Shown in pieces: positions 56,297 to 64,000 of a DNA stretch of 64,000 nt. Every line of letters begins with the position of its first letter. Within the stretch, counting starts at the first letter, position 1. This stretch comes from Vandiemenella viatica (taxonomy: Eukaryota; Arthropoda; Insecta; Orthoptera; Morabidae): contig CM061919.1 in the NCBI GenBank assembly GCA_031002005.1, positions 226,236,739-226,300,738 of the forward strand, read 5' to 3'. A program made the position numbers and the translations under genes. The notes beneath the pieces are model-generated. The model worked only from the letters and a program-made list of their open reading frames with translations, made no database searches and was not told where the DNA came from.

Positions 56297-57458
56297 ATAA
56301 TAATAATATTTAAAATTCTTTACAACCACGAAGTCGTGAGCACCAGCTCGCTAGCGTAAATACATATAACCTGTCGCGTTCAAACAAAAGGCCTCGGCTA
56401 ACCACTTTTGTTTGTGCTGCTTCTCTACGGCTAGGTAGGGCCGGCGCTAGGATTCTCGTGCCCTGAGTAAGAGTTCCTATTTATTGGCGTGTGACGTCAC
56501 TGACATCGGTTACCTGCGCAATGACACGAAATGTTATTTTGGCGGGCTTTTTATTTTACTTTAAATGTAGACATCGAATTTTATTTAAAATACGCCAGTT
56601 TTCCGAAAGTAAATAATGTTGGGTATATGAAGTGTGTTAATGCAAGATTTTTAAAAAATCCTAATAGTAGTCAAATAGCTTATTGTTCCAGAAGATTATT
56701 GCATATGACATTAAGTGGTGAAAGTAAACAAATTTATCACATCTATGCATGTTACAGCAAAATCATTCTTGGCTATGTTGTGCATTAGGCTATGTCCACT
56801 TTTATAGCGACCGTGTAACCCGACTGTTTTTTCCTTAGTAACTTATCATTAAATACAATTTGAAAACACCAGGAATTAAGTGAGATTAATTTTCAGGTGT
56901 TAGATTTAACACTAACATATATGTATTTCTATGTTGAATTAATTGCAACCTGTAGTTATTATTTTAGTCTTTGACAACATTTACAAACAGGCAAATTATA
57001 ATCCGATACTAGAAAGAGGGTCAAATATCACATTTCACTCAGAAACAGCTGACTTTTGTTGTCGTTGTGCTTGGGTATAGGGTGCGATGTTGTTTTGGTT
57101 GCACTGTTATTAAGAAGAAAACCTGTTTTTTTTAAGATTGGAGCAGGAATTCAACACATGCTTTGAGTTGCGTAATAGCCTGTGTAGATGAATAACTTTA
57201 CCGTTTGGTTTATATAACACCAGGTTGCATGTAGGATGGGAGGTTATGATTTTGATATCAGGTCAATACTGTGGACAAAACTGTCAAAGAATTTTCAATA
57301 CTGACCGATTTGAATAGAACAAAAATGAGAATCAGTTCCCTTTTAGTAAGGAGTGCGTGTATTAAGCTCAGCTTTCATTCGTAATTATGTACGATTACAG
57401 TAAATCGACCTGTAAATAATGGTGTTACCAGATATGTTTGTTCTTCCATCCGTTTCAG
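56071..57458. other. No gene assigned; region upstream of the NIPA gene
   Basis: Contains a poly(A) tract (56264-56294) and an isolated TAGGGCCGGCGCTAGG hAT-MITE end near 56437. The promoter and any upstream non-coding exon of the NIPA gene could lie here. A plausible splice acceptor (TTGTTCTTCCATCCGTTTCAG, ending 57458) just before the first coding exon suggests a 5' UTR intron, but no matching donor was identified. Confidence 0.4.
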
Positions 57459-57491
57459 GGGACTGTCATCGACTGACGTGAGTCTAACAGA

Positions 57492-57591
57492 ATGGAATCG
57501 TCAACAGAAAAAACTGTAACGGGACATCCTTACGATGTTACACAGTATTACATCGGACTGGGACTTGCCATTAGTTCCAGTGTTTTTATCG
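57492..57591 (+). CDS. NIPA-type gene, coding exon 1
   Basis: ATG at 57492 opens [20 protein letters not shown], then [13 protein letters not shown], 33 codons plus one base. Ending at 57591 leaves the donor G-GCAAGT (57591-57597), which restores the [11 protein letters not shown] motif when joined to exon 2. Using the nearby GT (57596) would read into the wrong frame. The exon probably begins at 57459 after an acceptor, giving 33 bases of 5' UTR. Confidence 0.88.
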
Positions 57592-60500
57592 GCAAGTACT
57601 GTTCAATTTTGGTGAGATGGTACTTCTTATGTGTGTTTAAAGTAGCTTTCACTAAATTAATTGAAACAATTTTACATCAAAACAATGTTTCATTTAAAGC
57701 TGTGCATCAAGGTGTTACATATTTACTTACCCCAAAAGAATTTAATAACGATGTGGATAGTCTATATCCCCATCATCGGATAACGTGAATTGCCAGCTGT
57801 TGTTTAATTATTTGGAGTGGTTTTTCAAACACCGTGGAATTTCAGTTAAATATGTAAATTTTGTGCTGGCTACCAGAAATTTTTTTGAAAGTGTTTAGTG
57901 TGCACTTACTTAATTTATGAAACCCTATTGTTGTCATCAGAATTAATACTTCTTATTCTCCTGTGCAGGATCAAGTTTCATTATAAAGAAGAAAGCACTT
58001 TTGCGACTTTCCAGGACTGGTTCTTTAAGGGCCAGTGCTGGTGGTTTCGGTTACCTGAAGGAGTGGGTTTGGTGGGCTGGACTACTATCAAGTAAGGAAT
58101 AGCAATTAACATGTAATACAGAAAATGCTGTTTTTAGGCAGTGTAAACAACAAAGAATCTTGAAGGTGGGAGGGTTGCTATGAACAGAGAAAAAAATGAG
58201 ACAAACACAATTTACTTGTCACATCCCTCCTGCCTTCAGCATTGGTGATTGATGGTTTTTTTTTTCACTTTTCTTTGTTATTTCAGGTTTGTTATTTTCA
58301 TAAAATTTAGACTCATCAAAACTAAGCATGTTTATAAATTGCACTTATCGCTGACTATTGGTAAATTGGCAAAATTAAGTATAAGTAACAAAGTATTTAT
58401 AATCCATTTGTTCTTTTAGCAGTGTAAATACTTGGGTTTAATTAAATTTTCATCCCATTCTACCTACTCATAAAAATTAAATATATATATTTTTTATTAA
58501 ATTTTAATTTTCTACTCTGCCCCCAGATTAGGTTGTGTGTAATTAATAATAAATTACAATGGAACATAAGGTCCTAGTGGCAATTTACCTTTAATTTATT
58601 TCAGAGTTGAAGGTAGCATGTTCAGCAAATTTGTTGAAAATTTGTTCCAGACTCCATTACGTACACATGAAAATTTTCCCTCTCACTTTAGTCTGACATC
58701 AAGTGCTATTTCTCTTCTCCTGACACCTGTATTCCGGTGACTCACAACCCACCCCTGTGTCTTAGGGTAATTTGTACAAACAATTTTAGCTGCTCACACC
58801 TCATACTCTATCAAGCTATGACAGCCACATAAAAATTTGTTCAGTGCTATTTAAGTAATGCCAGGTTATAGCTTAAAGAAGTTTAATATATATTATGATG
58901 CTCGTCATACTCAGTGACACGAGTCAGTTCTGTCATGGAGGGATTTACTTCCCTACGACAGTGTATTTGGAAATTTAACTGGGGATTTTTTCCTCTTGCC
59001 TTGGCCCAGGCCCACATTGGCTTTGTGGGCCTCTAGGCTATATATTTGGTGTGGACCCCTCTCGGCATTGGTGTAACAATTTACCTTTTTTTTTTTCCTT
59101 AGCTCTACTACTGGTCTTGTAGGAGGCCCCTCCGACTAGTCATCCGGGGCCCCTTCAGCTGTGGTGTGGACCCCCATTAGTGGTATGGCCTCCTAAGCTA
59201 CAGTCTAGGGAGCCTATGCTTAAATGCAGACCTGCCTTGCCCAGTTTTGGAAAAGTGTGCTTATGTTACTGTTATCTGGGTGACTGTAATGCGTTCATTT
59301 TAGTGTGTTTCTTGCATTGTGAATGAATGAAATATGGCATTACTGGAAATTGCGATTCAGCAAGGAATTGGTGTCATAATACTGCAGTAGTCAAACACTG
59401 CTAGGAATACTTTTCCAAATATATTTAACAGTGTCGTGCTGGTCCAGGATGTATGACAACCTAATTTTTGCTTGAAAATAATGGTCTAGGCTGTATTACA
59501 ATGGGATTACGGCTTGAAAATACGTGGGTGGATAAGTTTATATAACTTCATATGCTTGCAGAAAGCCAATTGGTGTCATGGCTCTGTATATGGTTCACTT
59601 CCTTACGTCGTACAGCTCTACTCATGCTAGCTTCATTACCACTTTCACCTTAAATTTGCTGTGCTCCTGTTTGAGTATATATAGTGCCAGTTTCCATGCA
59701 CCACTTTGAAAGAGTCCTGTATTTCTGTTAAATGTATTGTGATTGAGTCTTGTTTCAATAGTTACTTTTGTAACAGACTCCAAAAAATAAGGGATGTGGG
59801 CCAGCACCTTCACATTTGCAAAGTCTGTTTCGATGGAGGTGCCCCGGACTCCTTATTTTTAGGAGTCTGTTATAAAAGAAGCTATTGAAATAAGACTCAA
59901 TGACAGCACCTTTAACAAAGGAACAGGACATCTTTCTGAGTGATGTATGGAAACCGGGATTTTCAATGTTCAAACAGGAGTGCAGCAAATTTAAGGCCAA
60001 CAGTGGTAACAAAAGCTAGCATGAGCAGAGCAGCACGACACAAGAGAGTGGACCGCATATAGAGCCTCAACACCCATTGGTCAGCTGTTAATGTATAAGG
60101 TTATATAAGCCCATCAGGCTGCAGATGTTTGACTGTGCTAGATTTGTGATAAAAAGAAACCTGATTTATACAACAGAGGACGCTGTTGAAAGTTGTCATC
60201 TTTTTATGATACTATTCGGCTGCAAACCCGGGAAGACCATGACAAAAATTCTTCTCAGTTGTTCCGCCAGATCAGTTCTTCCATGTGCAATGTTTCAACA
60301 ACAGCCTCTGTTGTCTTCATCAGGCAAAAATGTCAAAGTTGACATTGCGACAGCAAGACACCGACTGTGCATGCCTAGCGATTTCGACTCATGTAAATAC
60401 CCTACGGCTGGCGGACACGTGTGAAACTGCCACTGGACCTGCTTACCTATTGGCCAGCACAGGAACTGCTCCCCATTGGCCGGCACAGAAGCTGCTCTCC

Positions 60501-62950
60501 CATTGGCCACCGCATCATCTGGCCTCATAAGTTTCCCATAAGGGACTGTAGCGTCTCGGCTCTCTTCCAGCACACGTCTATCACGCTGCTGTTGCAGATC
60601 TCAGAAGACTGACTTCCATGCTTCACTTAAAATAGACCACCATCTCTGTCGATGTTGTTCCTGCTCATTCTAATCTCAACTCTCACACCCGGAAGACCAT
60701 GATGCAATTACACACCTGGAAAATCTCTGTTGACATATTATTCAGAAATCTGGCATTTGGCAGGTAGTATAATACTGTATAATAGGATTAAAATTATAGA
60801 GGCTTGTGGACAGTTATGTAATGATCTGGGCAAGTAGGTAGATCAGAATGGAATGATAAATGCAAAAAAGTCAACTGATTAGGTACACAGATAAGTGTTA
60901 AGGCTTTGCATGGTAATCTTGTGGAGGTGGATAACCTAGTTGAATGCATGAAATGTAAATATGTTTTTGGCATAACTTTTTATATTAAACTAAATTGTGT
61001 GGAACACCTGGCCAAATGGTTGGCAGATGTTATAATGTTCTGTATTTACTGTACCAGCGAAATGAGAGAAATGGGTTTTAAAAAACTTTGGAAGAGGATT
61101 ATCCAGATTTGTACTTCAGTGAAAGCTGTTAAATAAATATAAATATGAGGGTTGGGGTATATGTCATGGCAACTTTTTTTTTCTGGAAGATGCCAGTCCG
61201 GTTAGGAAAATGTGACATATACAGATGAAAGGAGAGGTGTTAACTACATGTGTGGACCATGAATAGCACTGAAATATCGTAACACACTAATTTATTACGG
61301 TAGTATACAGGGAAAAATGGCCTTCACGCTGCAAAAGAATGACGACACAGTACACATAAAGTTGACATAACAAACCTGGGCCTAAAGACCCTCAAAGTAG
61401 TCCCCTGCTACTGTCACCACACGTTTGCCAATGATGTGGGAGGCACTGAATACCATCAGCCTCAGCATGTGCTGTACCATGTGTGAATCAGGCCATCTGT
61501 TGGCGCACAGCATTAGCAATGTCCTCTCATGTTGCAAACCGCCTACAACATAGTGGTTCCTTAATCTTGCAAATGAGATCAAGTCACAGCGCGAAATGTC
61601 GGGAGAGTACGGTGGGTGCTCCGATTCTTTCCATCCCCAACATCGCAGTAGCTGCCCTACACACTCTTCTTTATGTGGTCTTGCATTGTTGTGCAGGATT
61701 ATAGCACTGTCCAAAAGATCTGGACATTTATCCCAAACGCCCTGTCATACCTGTCGCACCACGAAGTCCCTGTAGTACTGTGCGGTCACTGTTCTGCCAT
61801 GAGGAACAAAGTGGCAAACAATGACACCCCTGACGTCATACGCAACGATCACCATCAGTTTGACTGGGGAAGGATTCTGCCAGAACTTCTGCCTCCTTGG
61901 TGATCCAACATGTCGCCACTCCGCAGACTGACGTTTCAGTTCTGGTTCATATGCCCTGGCCCAAAATTCATCGATGGTGATTATTCATGACAAGAATTGA
62001 TCACCGTCCCGTTGCCAGCGTGCATAGCGTACACCCACCTTTGAACTTCCGTCAGTGAATGCGGCACCCACTGCGGTGCGATTTTGCGTAGGTGCAGGTC
62101 ATTACGCAATATCCTGTGGACTGTGCGTTTCTCGTAGCCACTTTCCCTCTCTAACTGCTGTAGCGTCCATCGTGTGTCTTCAACCATGAGCTGCTCAATG
62201 ATGGCATGTACCACTTCGGTCCGCACACTGACCGGTCGTCCTGAATGTGCTCATCACTGGTTGACACACATCCTTGCTGAAACTTTCCTACCCACCTTGC
62301 TAGTGTATGGTATGGTAGGTCATTATTCCCAATTCATTGTGACATTCCATCGCATTTCTCCCTCGGAGAACGGCTATTTTGATGTAAGCACGGTGCTCAG
62401 CACGGTGTTACTTCCATCTCGCACGACACTCACTAACTGACTGATTTCACATGCCTCCCTGCACTACTACCAGCTATCACAGTGCCATCTGTTGTTCTGC
62501 ATACACACTATGCCTGCAGAACTTCCACACGAACATATACGTCTGTGATCCATTCACATATTTCCTAAAAAAATAAAGTAGTTGCCATGACATGCCCCAA
62601 CCCTTGTATGTAAAGACACCTTCACACAATCAAGAGTTGTCCTGAAATTCATCTTTAATCAATTTGCCATATGTTTACACTATGATGGTGCACTCTTCTG
62701 TAATAAACTCATCATTACTTTTCCTGGTGAAAGTGTAGTTCATTTGCTGATTAACTCTTCTCTGCTTTTAATAATGTGTATGACAGTCTTTTTACTTTCT
62801 TTTCCAGTGGGCATTGGAGAGGTGGCCAACTTTGCAGCTTATGCTTTTGCACCAGCATCATTAGTGACTCCCTTAGAGTGCCTTGAGTGTTCTAGTTGCA
62901 GCAGTACTTTCATCTCATTTTCTTGGGGAGAAGCTTAATTTACTAGAAAG
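57492..62950 (+). CDS. NIPA/spichthyin-type magnesium transporter, exons 1-3 (partial gene)
   Basis: Three coding exons (57492-57591, 57969-58091, 62808-62950) join to the conserved N-terminus of NIPA-family proteins, nine-pass membrane proteins that carry Mg2+ and sit in endosomes and the plasma membrane; the Drosophila member is spichthyin. Order: [20 protein letters not shown] (TM1), [16 protein letters not shown] loop, [20 protein letters not shown] and [20 protein letters not shown] (TM2-TM3). The first intron fits only with a GC donor. Exon 3 has one extra base after TPL. Introns are 377 and 4716 bp. The remaining exons lie beyond the window. It is the only recognisable host gene here. 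Orthology to a particular NIPA paralogue cannot be fixed from 90 residues. Confidence 0.9.
57969..58091 (+). CDS. NIPA-type gene, coding exon 2
   Basis: The acceptor CTCCTGTGCAG ends at 57968. The exon carries [20 protein letters not shown], then [20 protein letters not shown], with a split Gly codon at its start and a split Met codon at its end. The donor A-GTAAGG is at 58092. In-frame, no defects. Confidence 0.92.
58548..58830 (-). mobile_element. Old LINE-A 3' fragment in intron 2
   Basis: AATGGAACATAAGGTCCTAG, then TGGCAATTTACC matches the LINE-A 3' end (minus). Homology to its C-terminal region is faint (GAAAATTTTCCCTCTCAC, ATCAAGTGCTATTTC). Strongly diverged. Confidence 0.6.
59530..60115. 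mobile_element. Inverted dimer of Penelope-like 3' ends (intron 2)
   Basis: Arms of about 280 bp (59530-59815 and 59840-60115) are inverted copies. Minus strand of the left arm: [20 protein letters not shown], then [20 protein letters not shown]. Plus strand of the right arm: [20 protein letters not shown], then after a stop a WKPG-type ending. Both resemble the GIY-YIG endonuclease C-terminus of Penelope-like elements ([20 protein letters not shown]...AWxPxL). Downstream of each are an ATTGG box and TTATATAA, like the pseudo-LTR promoter region. Head-to-head partial copies are known for Penelope-like elements. Confidence 0.68.
60292..60323 (-). ncRNA. Hammerhead-like motif near the Penelope-like dimer
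   Basis: Minus strand: CTGATGA (60323-60317), then A and G, stem II ACAACA with TGTTGT around GAGGC, then GAAAC (60296-60292). Core and stem II are good. No convincing stem III or stem I pairing was found. Penelope-like elements are known to carry hammerheads, so its position is suggestive. Confidence 0.45.
60446..60515 (+). repeat. Short tandem repeat with CCCATTGGCC core
   Basis: Units of about 26 bp: CTATTGGCCAGCACAGGAAC, CCATTGGCCGGCACAGAAGC and a partial CCATTGGCCACCGC. CCAAT-type boxes in both orientations could be promoter sites of the neighbouring Penelope-like element; inference only. Confidence 0.6.
60760..61135 (+). pseudogene. LINE-A fragment in intron 2, highly decayed
   Basis: GGATTAAAATTATAGAGGCT, then GTGGACAGTTATGTAATGATCT and GTAGATCAGAATGGAATGATAA parallel LINE-A copy 1 at 2960-3050. 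Later [19 protein letters not shown] and [14 protein letters not shown] match its KYLGITFGNKLNWAGH and VKELGYKTLVRS. Ends just before the mariner. Confidence 0.7.
61146..62606 (-). mobile_element. Mariner-family element with decayed transposase (intron 2)
   Basis: A 1461-bp element with TA on both sides (61144-61145, 62607-62608). Inverted ends TGAGGGTTGGGGTATATGTC and the complement of CATGCCCCAACCCTTG continue through GTCATGGCAACT. The minus-strand transposase remains: [36 protein letters not shown] (62226-61990), [23 protein letters not shown], then [28 protein letters not shown] and a C-terminal [12 protein letters not shown] (61382). Stops and a frame change near 61740-61990 break it. 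The middle catalytic Asp is Asn (HNN, codon 61688-61690), 34 residues before the last Asp. Confidence 0.88.
62808..62950 (+). CDS. NIPA-type gene, coding exon 3, apparent +1 frameshift
   Basis: The acceptor TTTACTTTCTTTTCCAG ends at 62807. It reads [20 protein letters not shown], then TPL. At 62876-62878 one extra base appears; skipping it gives [20 protein letters not shown], the expected conserved continuation, up to the donor AAAG-GTCAGT (62951). Unshifted, the frame stops at 62936-62938. Downstream conservation suggests a recent lesion, a polymorphism or an assembly error rather than an old pseudogene. Confidence 0.85.
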
Positions 62951-63103
62951 GTCAGTGATGTCTATTTTTCCAAAACTTCATCTCTTGTGTGCAGATTTTG
63001 TACTAATATTACTTCAAAATATCATTTTCCAATTTAATTCTAGATTGTGATACTGCTAAAACAATTTTCCACCACATGGAAAATATTGCAGCTATCATAG
63101 AAT

Positions 63104-63325
63104 AATTTTTTTTTGTGCTGTCGTCAGTCTTTAGACTGGTTTGATGCAATCCTCCATCCTTCCTATCCTGTGCTAACCTTTTAGTTTCTACATACCCCTT
63201 AAAACCCACGTCCTCATATATCTGCTTCATATATTCTAATCTCTGTCTACCTCTACAGTTCTTACCTTCGACTGTTCCCTCCACTAACAAATTAACCAAT
63301 CCACCATGTCTCAAAATATGTGTAA
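63104..63325 (-). mobile_element. RTE 3' fragment in intron 3
   Basis: The minus strand encodes MRHGGLVNLLVEGTVEGKNC, then RGRQRLEYMKQIYEDVGFKG, the C-terminus of the RTE at 20990-21170. It ends with the same GACTGACGACA tail plus A-run (seen as TTTTTTTT at 63107). A 5'-truncated copy in the conserved gene's intron. Confidence 0.9.
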
Positions 63326-64000
63326 CGATAAAAGGTGGCCTGCTTGCTTTGTAGCTTGGTGTGGGGTAATTGTTGTGCGCCTTGTTGTCAGTGGGTTGCA
63401 GATTCTTCTACTAATAAGTCAAAAAGTTGCCATATTGATAATCTTTCAATTTATTCTCCGAACATACATTGTATACAATTAGTAAGCCACCACCACCAAT
63501 GATTATAATTTGACTGTGTATGAAAGCTATCCAGCACTTCTTCTCCTCCAAATTGCAAGGTCTGAGCTACGCTATTAGCACTTGGTTATGATACTTTATT
63601 TAAATGCCCACAAGTTCACTGCTATTTACAAAACACTGCTGATTATCTGCCTGATGGCGGTGTTCTTATAATGTTTCATAAGGTCCACACAATAGTGCCA
63701 GGCGCACCACCAAACAATCACCACCGCACCCAACCACTCATGACCAACCTCCAAAACGGTGTGTCCCAGACTGACTTCAACAATCCCGCATCTCGCGTCA
63801 CACTCTCGACAAGGACTCCACTGCCCAACACAGACACACACATGGCCCCAATACTGTCTCGCCACAAATGCATATGGTTTTTATAAAAATTTTCTTCTTG
63901 TCCAGGCTGCATTTCGACTGAACGACACCCTCCAAGGGGAAAAAAAAAAAAAAAAAAAAAACCAGTTTAGAGTGATATGATTACTGTACCAGCAATAATG
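63326..64000. other. Intron 3, no further exon seen
   Basis: No sequence matching the next conserved NIPA block (KIGCxLSxxGS...VIHAP) was found, so the gene continues past the window. An A-run is at 63941-63960. Confidence 0.5.

Noticed and set aside
57596..57968. Ordinary GT-AG intron using the GT at 57596
   Set aside because: It joins exons 1 and 2 in a frame that gives a sequence unlike NIPA proteins and runs on without the conserved IKKK and YLKEW motifs; the GC donor restores them.

Overview
This is a window of a large, repeat-rich animal genome, almost certainly an insect. The evidence is spliced exons of a conserved animal gene, tRNA-derived SINEs, non-LTR retrotransposons ending in A-rich tails, and Tc1/mariner, hAT and P-like DNA transposons. 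The mix of repeats is reminiscent of polyneopteran insects (locusts, stick insects, cockroaches), but that is recollection, not proof. A 1000-base run of N (16920-17919) is a scaffold gap.

The only recognisable host gene is at the right end, on the + strand from 57492. It is the 5' part of a NIPA/spichthyin-type magnesium transporter: three coding exons, with the rest beyond the window. Its first intron appears to use a GC-AG donor, and its third exon carries an apparent one-base frameshift. Introns 2 and 3 are filled with transposon remains.

Everything to the left is layered mobile DNA. Region by region: 1-2400 has two fold-back elements whose arms carry hammerhead-ribozyme-like motifs, one arm interrupted by a short P-like transposon with a THAP-domain first exon. 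2400-7700 has two decayed LINEs. 7960-13660 is a decayed ZMYM/DUF4371-type hAT transposase on the minus strand, split by a second 4.07 kb hAT element. 14284-15063 is a 384-bp tandem duplication. 17920-21220 is a broken RTE-type LINE. 23330-26590 is a mariner relic cut by three later insertions. 31783-33560 is a LINE interrupted by a SINE, and separately by a LINE that itself holds a SINE. 34733-36063 is a nearly intact mariner with one stop codon. 37620-42390 is a nearly full-length Jockey-type retrotransposon with one frame break. 44640-48500 has two non-autonomous hAT elements and a Tc1 relic with nested insertions. 52100-55850 is a minus-strand LINE with an internal inverted duplication and tandem monomers at its 5' end.

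Many insertions are dated relative to each other by target-site duplications (TSDs), including five hAT MITEs with perfect 8-bp TSDs. The most unusual signal is the set of hammerhead-like motifs. In the two best examples, stems I and II show compensatory base changes. A weaker relative lies beside an inverted dimer of Penelope-like (GIY-YIG) 3' ends inside intron 2 of the NIPA gene. Family labels LINE-A, LINE-C, LINE-D, LINE-E, SINE-A and SINE-B are names used only in this annotation.
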